Below are positions 34,456-42,236 of a stretch of 64,000 bases of DNA, in pieces. Under the pieces are notes generated by a model, which did not search any database, was not told the DNA's origin, and worked only from the letters and a program-made list of their open reading frames with translations. Position numbers and translations under genes: made by a program. Positions within the stretch are counted from its first letter, which is position 1, and each line of letters opens with the position of its first letter. The DNA lies in assembly GCF_030811455.1 (NCBI RefSeq), contig NZ_JAUSQU010000001.1, forward strand, positions 372,001 through 436,000, given 5' to 3'. The stretch is from Streptosporangium lutulentum. Lineage in GTDB: Bacteria > Actinomycetota > Actinomycetes > Streptosporangiales > Streptosporangiaceae.

Positions 34456-35646
34456 TTACTGCTGGGCAACAGGGGTTCGCAGCCAGGCGGAGCCGCCGAC
34501 GCCGATGGCCACGGCCAGCAGGGCGCAGGCGAAGGAGAAGCCGTAGGCGTTGGAAGCGCCGAACGAGTCGGTGAGCCTGCCGCCCGCCCAGGCGCCGAGC
34601 GCCACGCCGAACCCGACCGAGGTGGAGATCCACGCCATGCCCTCGGTGAGCAGGTGGGTCGGGACCAGTCGCTCGATCAGCGTGTAGCCGGTGATGATGG
34701 TCGGGGAGATGGCCAGCCCGGCGAGGAACAGCGCGACGGCCATGACCCTGATGTCACCGATGAGGGCGATCGGGGCCAGTCCGAGCGCGAACACCGCCAG
34801 CGCGCGGACGAACCTCTGGCGCAGGGAGATCTTCCACTGCCGCGCGCCGTACCAGAGCCCGGAGACGAGGCTTCCCCCGGCGAACGCGGCGAGCAGCAGC
34901 CCGGCGGCCGACAGGGCGCCGTGTTCCTCGGAGAACGCCACCGTGATCAGATCCACCGAGCCGAACACCGCGCCCATCGCCAGGAAGGAGCAGGACAGCA
35001 GGGCCACCCCCGGGATGGTGATCGGACTGCCCGAGTTCCGGTCGCCGGGGCGGGCCGGCGGCTGGGTGCCGCGCTGCAGGGCGAAGGCGAGGGTGCCCCC
35101 GATCGTGCAGACCAGGGCCACGATCAGTCCCGCGTAGGGATTGATCATGGTCGCCAGAAGGGTGACCAGCGCGGGTCCGCCGACGAAGATGACCTCGTCG
35201 GCGACCGACTCGAAGGAGAACGCCGCGTGCAGCCCGGCGGACCCGGCCAGCAGGTGCGACCAGCGGGCGCGCACGAGCGAGCCGAGGGAGATCGCGGTCG
35301 CGCCGGCCGCGACGGCGGCGGCGAACAGGGTCCATGGGGGTGTCCCGAACACCGCGCAGAGCATCATTCCTGTCAGCGCGGCGCCGTGCGCCAGGACGAG
35401 CGGGACGATTACTCTGGCCTGGCCGTACCTGTCCACCAGGCGAGCGGACAGGGGCCCGGCGACGGCGAACGCGACGTTGAAGGTGGCCGCCACCGCGCCC
35501 GCCATCGCGTACGAATCGGTGAGGGTCTCGATGAGCAGGATCATGCCGATGCCGAGCATCGACATCGGCATCCGCCCGACGAACCCGGCGATGACAAAAC
35601 CTTTGACGCCGGGTGCGTTGAACAGCCCCCGGTATGGCCCGACCAC
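34456..35646 (-). CDS. MFS transporter
   Basis: A ~396-aa permease with 12 predicted helices and an MFS-like ARLVDRYGQARVIVP loop between helices 2 and 3. The helices are evenly Ala/Gly/Leu-rich (FVIAGFVGRMPMSMLGIGMI). It resembles drug/sugar-efflux-type MFS proteins of actinomycetes; the substrate is unknown. I use the GTG at 35646 because AGAGGAG lies seven bases before it; a start 21 bp upstream would overlap that site. The N-terminus overlaps no neighbour and is divergent from the transglycosylase gene. Confidence 0.88.
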   Translation of the reverse strand: MVGPYRGLFNAPGVKGFVIAGFVGRMPMSMLGIGMILLIETLTDSYAMAGAVAATFNVAFAVAGPLSARLVDRYGQARVIVPLVLAHGAALTGMMLCAVFGTPPWTLFAAAVAAGATAISLGSLVRARWSHLLAGSAGLHAAFSFESVADEVIFVGGPALVTLLATMINPYAGLIVALVCTIGGTLAFALQRGTQPPARPGDRNSGSPITIPGVALLSCSFLAMGAVFGSVDLITVAFSEEHGALSAAGLLLAAFAGGSLVSGLWYGARQWKISLRQRFVRALAVFALGLAPIALIGDIRVMAVALFLAGLAISPTIITGYTLIERLVPTHLLTEGMAWISTSVGFGVALGAWAGGRLTDSFGASNAYGFSFACALLAVAIGVGGSAWLRTPVAQQ

Positions 35647-35762
35647 TGATTCTCCTCTTTCACGCACCTGCGGCGTGGAGCGTACCGACGATTCCGCACA
35701 AAGCCGCTGCCCGGCAAGTGATTTCCGGACAATGGCCCAGATGGTGGGCCGTTGGGGCTAAC

Positions 35763-37043
35763 GTGAGCGCGGTGTCGCATCTTCCCGGGTTGAGGGCATT
35801 CGTCCCAGCGCTGGCCATCATGATCACTCTTGCGGCCGCCTGCGGCGTGGTGTTCGCCGTGCTCGCCGCCGCCCAACCGGCCGAGGTTCGCAGGGCCGTG
35901 GCCGCCGAGTCCGACGTACGGGATCTGACGGGACTCGTCCCGCTGACCGGTGCCCCGGCGGCCAGGCCGGCCTCCGTGACCCCCAGGCCCTCGCCCTCCG
36001 GAACCCGCGCCGCCGGCGGGCCCGGCCTCACCCCCACCCCGCCCAGCCTGCTCGTGATCTCCCAGTCGACGCTGCCCCAGGAGACCAAGGACGACATCTC
36101 CCGGCTCAAGCACGTCCAGAAGATCGACTCTTTTGACGGCGGGGCGGTCAAGGTCTCCGGGATCGGGCTGAACCTGCTCGCGGTCGATCCCGCCCGCTTC
36201 CGCGCCTGGGCGCCGAAGGCCGTGGCCGATCAGCCGGGGGTGTGGAACGCCCTGAACAACGGCGAGTTCGTCGCCGACAGTTCCGCGACGCGCCGTTTCG
36301 GCCTGGTCCTCGGCTCGGAGTACCAGGTGGACGGCGGGCCCCGGCTGCGGGCCGCGGCCTCCGCGCCGTTCGGCCTGCCCGGCGTGGACGGCCTCGTGAG
36401 CGAGGAGACCGGCCGGCGCCTCGGGCTGCTGCCGGGTGTGGCGCTGCTGGTGAACGGACCCGAGAAGGCCTCCGCCGCCCTGAAGAGCGGGGTGAGCAAG
36501 TTGCTGAGCCCGGGGACGCAGGTGGTCGTGGTGGGCGGGAACCGTACCGCCGGGACCGTCGTGGAGAAGGCCACCGCCAAGAAGGCCGTACCTGACAAGG
36601 CCGCCACCGGTGGCGGCGCCGCCGCGGACGAACCGGTGGCGGCCCGGCGGGCGACGGTCGGAAGGCCCGGCAGCTACCTGGAGCTGTACCGCCTGTCGGC
36701 CGGGGTCTGCCCGGGGCTGTCCTGGACGGTGCTGGCCGCGATCGGCCAGGTGGAGAGCTCGCACGGGCGCAACAACGGCCCGTCGTCGGCGGGCGCGCAG
36801 GGGCCGATGCAGTTCATGCCCGCCACCTGGAAGGCCTACGGGGTGGACGGCGACGCCGACGGCGTGGCCGACATCTGGAGCCCCTACGACGCGGTTCCCT
36901 CGGCGGCCAACTACCTGTGCGCCAACGGCGCGGGCCAGGGCGGCAAGAAGCTGGAGAAGGCCATCTGGTTCTACAACCACTCCTGGTCGTACGTCGCCAA
37001 GGTCATGTCCATCTCCCAGGCCTACGCCGCCACCTACCCGTGA
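35763..37043 (+). CDS. Membrane-anchored lytic transglycosylase (SLT domain)
   Basis: A 426-aa protein with an N-terminal membrane helix (FVPALAIMITLAAACGVVFAVL), a ~230-residue extracytoplasmic domain of unknown role (~70-300) that looks protein-binding, and a C-terminal SLT catalytic domain. In the latter the catalytic Glu is in IGQVESSHGRN and the pattern continues GAQGPMQFMPATWKAYG, SPYDAVPSAANYL. It should cleave peptidoglycan glycan strands during growth or secretion. The GTG at 35763 gives the membrane anchor. Its last 10 bp overlap the end of the convergent ferrochelatase gene. Confidence 0.88.
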   Translation: MSAVSHLPGLRAFVPALAIMITLAAACGVVFAVLAAAQPAEVRRAVAAESDVRDLTGLVPLTGAPAARPASVTPRPSPSGTRAAGGPGLTPTPPSLLVISQSTLPQETKDDISRLKHVQKIDSFDGGAVKVSGIGLNLLAVDPARFRAWAPKAVADQPGVWNALNNGEFVADSSATRRFGLVLGSEYQVDGGPRLRAAASAPFGLPGVDGLVSEETGRRLGLLPGVALLVNGPEKASAALKSGVSKLLSPGTQVVVVGGNRTAGTVVEKATAKKAVPDKAATGGGAAADEPVAARRATVGRPGSYLELYRLSAGVCPGLSWTVLAAIGQVESSHGRNNGPSSAGAQGPMQFMPATWKAYGVDGDADGVADIWSPYDAVPSAANYLCANGAGQGGKKLEKAIWFYNHSWSYVAKVMSISQAYAATYP

Positions 37044-37996
37044 CGGCGGGGCGGGGCCGGGCAGCAGGTGGCCGCGCACATGGTCGGCTCCGGCTCGGCC
37101 AGCAGTTCGCCGACCATCGAGACGAACCGCGGATGGGTGCCCGCGGTGGCGGCCCTGGCGAGCGGAAGGCCGAGTTTTCCGGCCACCTCGGCGGCCTCCA
37201 CGTCGAGGTCGTAGACGACCTCCATGTGGTCGGAGACGAAACCCACGGGCACCAGCACCACGGCGGGGGCGTCGATCGCCTCCAGGTGGTCGCAGACGTC
37301 GGGCTCCAGCCACGGGATGTGCGGAGGGCCGCTACGGCTCTGCCAGACCAGGTCCCACTCCCGCTCGCCGCCCAGCTCCGCGGTGATCAGCGAGGCCGCC
37401 CGGCGCAGCTGCGCCTCGTAGGCCCCGCCGCCCGGCCCGGCGGTGCGGGCCATCGAGATCGGGATGCTGTGCGCGGTGAAGACCAGCCGTGCGGCGTCCC
37501 TGTGCTCGGCGGGCAACCGGTCCAGGGCCTCGCGGGTGTGGTCCACCATGGCCGCGATGAACCCGGGGTGGTCGAAGTAGTGCCGGAGCTTGACGACCTC
37601 CGGGGCGCCCTCGACCGCGGCCCTGGCGAGGGCGATGTCCTCGAGGTACTGCCGGCAGGCCGAATACGAGCTGTAGGCGGAGGTGACGAAGGCCGCCGCC
37701 TTGCGCACGCCGTCGGCGGCCATCCGGCGGAGCGTGTCCTCGAGGTAGGGGTGCCAGTTGCGGTTGCCCCAGTAGACCGGCAGGTCGATGGTCGGCTCGA
37801 CGGCCGAGATCAGGTCGCGGCACTGCTGGTTGATCGGGCTGAACCCGCCGAAGCGCTGGTAGTGCGCCTCGACCTCCAGCAGCCGCTCACGCGGGACCCC
37901 CCGGCCCCGCACCACGTTCTCCAGAAACGGCATCACGTCGTCAGGCTTCTCCGGGCCTCCGAACGAGACGACCAGCAGTGCGTCGTAAGTCCCCAT
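37034..37996 (-). CDS. cpfC: Coproporphyrin ferrochelatase
   Basis: A 320-aa ferrochelatase of the actinobacterial coproporphyrin-dependent heme pathway; it inserts iron into coproporphyrin III. Motifs: VVSFGGPEKPDDVMPFLENV at the N-terminus, YWGNRNWHPYL, VFTAHSIPISM (catalytic His) and VVLVPVGFVSDHMEVVYDLD. The C-terminus ends MCAATCCPAPP, supplying cysteines for the [2Fe-2S] cluster typical of actinobacterial enzymes. The start is either the ATG at 37996 or one 9 bp upstream; neither has a strong ribosome site. It overlaps the transglycosylase gene tail by 10 bp. Confidence 0.93.
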   Translation of the reverse strand: MGTYDALLVVSFGGPEKPDDVMPFLENVVRGRGVPRERLLEVEAHYQRFGGFSPINQQCRDLISAVEPTIDLPVYWGNRNWHPYLEDTLRRMAADGVRKAAAFVTSAYSSYSACRQYLEDIALARAAVEGAPEVVKLRHYFDHPGFIAAMVDHTREALDRLPAEHRDAARLVFTAHSIPISMARTAGPGGGAYEAQLRRAASLITAELGGEREWDLVWQSRSGPPHIPWLEPDVCDHLEAIDAPAVVLVPVGFVSDHMEVVYDLDVEAAEVAGKLGLPLARAATAGTHPRFVSMVGELLAEPEPTMCAATCCPAPPRRHG

Positions 37997-38123
37997 GACA
38001 TTCATCAAACCGCATGCCGAGGTGTCCTTTTGCATGATCACACTGGGTCATTCGACATCGACCGTGCGGATGGATGCATGACGGATACATCTCCGCACCT
38101 ATTGCGGGGGTAAGTTCGAATCC

Positions 38124-40106
38124 GTGACCCCATTCAACGATATCCGTGATTATGTCGGCGTACCGCGGCTGGCATCCCTGCGGCTCTCCCCTGATGGAAC
38201 CCGTCTGGTCGCCGTGGTGCAGGCGCTGAATCCCGATGGCAAGTCCTACGGGACGGCCCTGTGGGAGATCCCTCTCGACGAGCGCAAGCCGTACCGGCTG
38301 ACCCGATCCCTCAAGGGGGAGGCCGGGGCCGAGTTCACCGCCGGCGGCGATCTGCTGTTCGGCTCGCGCCGCCCCGATCCGACGGTCAAGGATCCGGACG
38401 AGGACGTTCCGGCGCTCTGGCTGCTGCCCGCGGCCGGCGGCGAGGCCCGGCAGATCGCGTCGAGGCCCGGTGGCGTCGCCGGGTTCGCGACCGGAGGGCA
38501 GACCGTGGTCTTCGGCTCCGACGTGCTTCCCGGTGACGAGGCGGGGGAGGCGGAGCGGCGCAAGACCCGCAAGGAGGCCGGGATCAGCGCGATCCTGCAC
38601 GAGAGCTACCCGGTGCGGTACTGGGACCACGACCTCGGCCCCGGCGAGCCCCGGCTGTTCGCCGGAACCATCGGAGCCGACGACCGGCTGGCCGAGGTCA
38701 GGGACCTCACTCCGCAGCCGGGCAAGGCGCTGATGAACGCCTCCTACGAGGTGACCCCGGACGGCTCCACGATCGTGACCACCTGGGCCGTGCCCCTTCC
38801 GAACGGCGAGGTCCGTTTCGACCTCGTGGCGATCGAGACGTCCGACGGCGGAGCCCGCCGGGTCCTGGCCACCCAGGAGGGCCACGACTTCGAGGGCCCG
38901 ATCAAGGTCTCTCCCGACGGGCGCCTGGTGGCGTGCGTCCGGGGCAACCACGCCGACAGCGACCGGATCCCCGAGAACACCCTGTGGATCGTCGACCTGG
39001 CCACCGGTGAGGGGCACGCCGCCGGCGGCGAGCTGTGGCCGGCCGACGTCGCCTGGGCGCCCGACGGGCAGTCGCTGTACGTGGTCGCCGACGAGCGGGG
39101 CCGCCGCCCGATCTTCCGGGTGCCTGCCGACGGCTCCGAGCCGGTACGGCTCACGCCCGACGACGCGGCGTACATCTCCCTGAACGTCGCGCCCGACGGC
39201 GCCGTCTACGCGCTGCGCAGCAGCTGGAGTGCGCCGGCCGCGCCGGTCAGGGTCGCGGCCGACGGCACGGTGGAGGAGCTGGCCTCTCCGGCCCCCGCCC
39301 TGGAGCTGCCCGGCACGCTGACCGAGGTCACCACGACCGCCGACGACGGCGCGACGATCAGGGCCTGGCTGGTGCTGCCCGAGGGCGCCTCGGCGGAGAA
39401 CCCCGCGCCCTTCCTGCTCTGGGTCCACGGTGGTCCGCTGTCCAGCTGGAACGACTGGTCCTGGCGCTGGAACCCGTGGATCATGGCCCAGAACGGCTAC
39501 GCCGTGCTGCTGCCCGACCCGTGCCTGTCCACCGGGTACGGCCCCGAGATGATCCGGCGCGGCTGGGCGAACTGGGGTCCCCGTACCCACTCCGACCTGA
39601 TGTCGATCACCGACGCCGCGCTGGAGCTGCCGGAGGTCGACGCCACCCGGACCGCCGCCATGGGCGGTTCGTTCGGCGGCTACATGGCCAACTGGCTCGC
39701 CGGGCACACCGACAGGTTCAAGGCGATCGTCACCCACGCCTCGCTCTGGAACCTGGACCAGTTCGCCGGGACGACCGACGCGTCCATGTACTGGCAGCGG
39801 GAGTTCGGCGCCCCGGGCAGCGAGCTGTACGAGAAGCTCTCCCCGCACCTGTCGCTGGAGGGGATCTCCACTCCGATGCTGGTCATCCACGGCGACAAGG
39901 ACTACCGGGTGCCCATCGGCGAGGGGCTGCGGCTCTGGTGGGACCTCCAGCGTTCGGGCGTGGAGTCGAAGTTCCTGTACTTCCCGGACGAGAACCACTG
40001 GGTGCTCAAGCCGGGCAACGCCGTGGTCTGGTACGAGACCGTCCTCGCCTTCCTGGCCCAGCACGTCCTCGGCAGGGAGTGGAAGCGGCCGGAGTCGCTG
40101 TCGTGA
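38124..40106 (+). CDS. S9-family prolyl-oligopeptidase-type peptidase
   Basis: A 660-aa peptidase with an N-terminal beta-propeller (~1-400, WD40/PD40-like repeats such as LRLSPDGTRLVAVVQ and VAWAPDGQSLYVVADE) and a C-terminal alpha/beta-hydrolase. The catalytic Ser is in GGSFGGYMANWL (~516), Asp in HGDKDYRVP and His in DENHWVLKP. It resembles acylaminoacyl peptidases and dipeptidyl peptidases that trim short peptides in the cytoplasm. No signal peptide is present. The GTG at 38124 starts the conserved region. The region around its stop codon is duplicated 89 bp downstream. Confidence 0.93.
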   Translation: MTPFNDIRDYVGVPRLASLRLSPDGTRLVAVVQALNPDGKSYGTALWEIPLDERKPYRLTRSLKGEAGAEFTAGGDLLFGSRRPDPTVKDPDEDVPALWLLPAAGGEARQIASRPGGVAGFATGGQTVVFGSDVLPGDEAGEAERRKTRKEAGISAILHESYPVRYWDHDLGPGEPRLFAGTIGADDRLAEVRDLTPQPGKALMNASYEVTPDGSTIVTTWAVPLPNGEVRFDLVAIETSDGGARRVLATQEGHDFEGPIKVSPDGRLVACVRGNHADSDRIPENTLWIVDLATGEGHAAGGELWPADVAWAPDGQSLYVVADERGRRPIFRVPADGSEPVRLTPDDAAYISLNVAPDGAVYALRSSWSAPAAPVRVAADGTVEELASPAPALELPGTLTEVTTTADDGATIRAWLVLPEGASAENPAPFLLWVHGGPLSSWNDWSWRWNPWIMAQNGYAVLLPDPCLSTGYGPEMIRRGWANWGPRTHSDLMSITDAALELPEVDATRTAAMGGSFGGYMANWLAGHTDRFKAIVTHASLWNLDQFAGTTDASMYWQREFGAPGSELYEKLSPHLSLEGISTPMLVIHGDKDYRVPIGEGLRLWWDLQRSGVESKFLYFPDENHWVLKPGNAVVWYETVLAFLAQHVLGREWKRPESLS

Positions 40107-40212
40107 ACCCGACGCGGCGAGCGGAGTGGCCCGCGAAGGATGAGCGGTCCGCGCAGCGAGTGAGGAGCGGTGAGGGACGGTGGGCACTGTCGTGAACCCG
40201 ACGCGGCGAGCG
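40098..40212 (+). repeat. 26-bp direct repeat spanning the S9 stop codon
   Basis: CTGTCGTGAACCCGACGCGG and the six bases after it occur at 40098-40123 and again at 40187-40212, a period of 89 bp. The first copy carries the peptidase stop codon. The similar runs GAGCGGTGAGGGA and GGGCGGTGAGGGA also recur. This looks like a small tandem duplication. Confidence 0.85.
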
Positions 40213-40229
40213 AGGGGCGGTGAGGGATC

Positions 40230-41024
40230 GTGGACGACGCGATGAGCTTCGGCCGGCTGGCCGAGGAGATCGCCAGGGAGGCCGGGGACATGCTCCTGGC
40301 CAAACGTCCGGCCCGGCCCGAGGTCGTGGTCACCAAGTCCAGCCCCACCGACATCGTGACCGCTCTCGACCAGGCGTCCGAGGACCTGATCCGTGCCAGG
40401 ATCAGGGCGGTCAGGCCCGATGACGCGATCCTCGGCGAGGAGGGAGGCTCGACCGGCGGCGGCAGGGTCCGCTGGATCGTCGACCCGATCGACGGGACGG
40501 TCAACTTCCTGTACGGCGTGCCCGAGTGGGCGGTCAGCATCGCGGTCGAGGTCGACGGTGAGGTTGTCGCCGGTGTGGTCAACGTCGTGCCCCGCGGTGA
40601 GGTTTTCACCGCGGTCAAGGACGAGGGCGCGTGGCTGGCGGGGGAGCGGCTTCGCTGCAACGCCGGCGTGCCGCTGGATCGCGCCCTGATCGCCACCGGG
40701 TTCGGCTACGAGAGCAGGCGGCGCCAGGTGCAGGCGGAGGTGCTCGCCCACGTGCTGCCGCGCGTGCGCGACATCCGCCGGGGCGGTTCGGCGGCCTCGG
40801 ACCTGTGTTCGGTGGCGGCCGGGCGGGTGGACGGCTACTACGAGCGCGGTCCGCAGTACTGGGACTACGCCGCCGGCGGTCTCATCGCCGCCGAGGCGGG
40901 CGCCAGGGTCGGCGGGCTGGGCGGCAAGCCGTCCAACCCGGGGCTCACGCTCTGCGCCGCACCGGGGCTGTTCGAGGAGTTGCACGACCTGCTGGCGCCC
41001 CTGGACCCCGAACGGGACGGCTGA
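40230..41024 (+). CDS. Inositol monophosphatase family protein (SuhB-like)
   Basis: A 264-aa enzyme with the metal-binding set of the family: GEEGG (Glu in ILGEEGGS), WIVDPIDGTVNFLYG (Asp-x-Ile-Asp-Gly-Thr) and, near the C-terminus, YWDYAAGGLIAAEAGA. It should dephosphorylate inositol-1-phosphate or a related sugar phosphate with Mg2+, feeding inositol for phosphatidylinositol and mycothiol. The GTG at 40230 follows GAGGGA; an ATG 12 bp later is also possible. In mycobacteria the homologous suhB lies in the same conserved gene neighbourhood. Confidence 0.92.
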   Translation: MDDAMSFGRLAEEIAREAGDMLLAKRPARPEVVVTKSSPTDIVTALDQASEDLIRARIRAVRPDDAILGEEGGSTGGGRVRWIVDPIDGTVNFLYGVPEWAVSIAVEVDGEVVAGVVNVVPRGEVFTAVKDEGAWLAGERLRCNAGVPLDRALIATGFGYESRRRQVQAEVLAHVLPRVRDIRRGGSAASDLCSVAAGRVDGYYERGPQYWDYAAGGLIAAEAGARVGGLGGKPSNPGLTLCAAPGLFEELHDLLAPLDPERDG

Positions 41025-41085
41025 GATGCGGGAACGCCCGAATGTGAAGGCACATGAGGGCCGCCGAGGTCCGGAGACGTCCGAA

Positions 41086-41160
41086 CGCGGAGACGCGGGA
41101 GGACGGCCGAGGCGTGGGAATGCCTGAGCGCGGAGACGCGTGAGGACGCCCGAGGCATGA
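41086..41160 (+). repeat. Degenerate ~32-bp direct repeats
   Basis: Units beginning CGCGGAGACGCG-GAGGACG and ending CCGAGGC occur at 41086-41117 and 41129-41160 (period 43 bp). A weaker third echo (CCGGAGACGTCCG) lies just before. They sit between the phosphatase stop and the terminator; their role is unknown. Confidence 0.7.
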
Positions 41161-41195
41161 AAGAAGCCCCCCAACGATCGGCCGGGGGGCTTCTT
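41161..41195. terminator. Strong bidirectional terminator
   Basis: AAGAAGCCCCCC pairs perfectly with GGGGGGCTTCTT (12 bp), followed by T on the plus strand. It serves the inositol monophosphatase gene and the small minus-strand gene. Confidence 0.9.
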
Positions 41196-41202
41196 TCACG
41201 CC

Positions 41203-41367
41203 TCAGCGCTGAATGAGGATGCCGTTGTCTGTGGCCAGACGGCGGAGATCCTCGATCTCGGCGGTGAAGGTGTCGGCGAGGTATTCGTCGCCGGTGGACC
41301 GAGCCTCCTGCAGGTTCTTGTAGGCCTGGTCGAGGCGGTGCTCGATCGTTGTTGTGAACTCGCCCAT
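41203..41367 (-). CDS. Conserved-looking 54-aa helical small protein
   Basis: The minus-strand frame from ATG at 41367 to TGA at 41203 encodes 54 residues beginning MGEFTTTIEHRLDQAYKN and ending DNGILIQR. It is acidic and amphipathic (LDQAYKNLQEARSTGDEY, AEIEDLRRLATDNG), consistent with a helical hairpin or coiled coil. A GAAGGTGAG ribosome site precedes the ATG, third positions are G/C-biased, and a perfect terminator lies 8 bp past the stop. It is therefore a complete small gene. It is divergent from the two-component operon. The function is unknown; it could be a small regulator or a partner of that system. Confidence 0.82.
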   Translation of the reverse strand: MGEFTTTIEHRLDQAYKNLQEARSTGDEYLADTFTAEIEDLRRLATDNGILIQR

Positions 41368-41477
41368 CTCACCTTCTTTCTCACGGGGGACGGAAGGTTC
41401 GCCGGTAGGGACTGGACCCGGCTGTACCCAACAAGTTACACGGACTAAACATGTGTGTTTTTCACGTCACACAGGGT

Positions 41478-41514
41478 GCTTACCGTCGAGGTGGGCTTAC
41501 CGTCGGCTTACAGG
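41478..41514 (+). promoter_or_regulatory. Tandem GCTTAC repeats upstream of the two-component operon
   Basis: GCTTACCGTCG at 41478-41488 and 41495-41505 and GCTTACAGG at 41506-41514 form direct repeats in front of an OmpR-type response regulator gene. The last two are 11 bp apart, one helical turn. OmpR-type regulators often bind such tandem half-sites and control their own operon. Confidence 0.45.
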
Positions 41515-41582
41515 GGATGTGACGACAATGGAGAGCCCGTTCCAACGACTGTTCACCGATTTCACGGGAGGTGCCAGGAGCC

Positions 41583-42236
41583 GTGCGAGTGCTTGTGGTT
41601 GAGGATGAGCGGGTGCTCGCGGACGCGATCGCGACCGGGCTCCGGCGTGAGGCCATGGCCGTGGACGTCGCCTATGACGGTGCCGGCGCGTTGGAGCGGA
41701 CCGGTTACATCGACTACGACGTGATCGTCCTGGACAGAGACCTGCCCAAAGTCCACGGTGACGAGGTCTGCCGCCGCCTGGTGGCCGAGCGGACCGCGTC
41801 ACGGATCCTGATGCTGACCGCGTCGGGAGACGTGGACGACAAGGTGGAGGGGCTGGGGCTGGGCGCCGACGACTACCTGGCCAAGCCCTTCGTGTTCATC
41901 GAGCTCGTCGCGCGGGTGCGGGCGCTCGGACGCCGTTCGGCCCCGGCTCTGCCGCCGGTGCTGGAACGGGCCGGGGTCCGCCTGGACCCGGGCAAGCGGC
42001 TGGTCGCCAGGAACGGCGAGGAGATCGCGCTCACCAAGAAGGAGTTCGCGGTCCTGGAGGAGCTGATGCGCGCCGAGGGCGCGGTCGTCAGCCAAGAGGA
42101 CCTGCTGGACAAGGCGTGGGACGAGAACATCGACCCGTTCACCAACGTGGTGCGCGTCACCATGATGACCTTGAGGAAGAAACTGGGCGAGCCTCAGGTG
42201 ATCGAGACAGTGCCCGGGGTCGGATACAAACTGTGA
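41583..42236 (+). CDS. OmpR-family response regulator
   Basis: A 217-aa regulator. The receiver domain (~1-115) has the acidic pocket VVEDE, the phospho-acceptor Asp in VIVLDRDLP and the conserved Lys in YLAKPF. The C-terminal winged helix (~125-217) includes LTKKEFAVLEELMRAEGAVVSQEDLL and VVRVTMMTLRKKLGEPQVIETVPGVGYKL. It pairs with the histidine kinase gene, whose GTG overlaps its stop (GTGA). Several GTG starts are possible; the one at 41583 fits the family. Tandem GCTTAC repeats ahead of the operon are candidate binding sites. Confidence 0.93.
   Translation: MRVLVVEDERVLADAIATGLRREAMAVDVAYDGAGALERTGYIDYDVIVLDRDLPKVHGDEVCRRLVAERTASRILMLTASGDVDDKVEGLGLGADDYLAKPFVFIELVARVRALGRRSAPALPPVLERAGVRLDPGKRLVARNGEEIALTKKEFAVLEELMRAEGAVVSQEDLLDKAWDENIDPFTNVVRVTMMTLRKKLGEPQVIETVPGVGYKL

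Noticed and set aside
37941..41174. A 1077-codon minus-strand frame
   Set aside because: It lies antisense to the S9 peptidase and inositol monophosphatase genes, both with full catalytic motifs; long antisense frames are common at this GC content.
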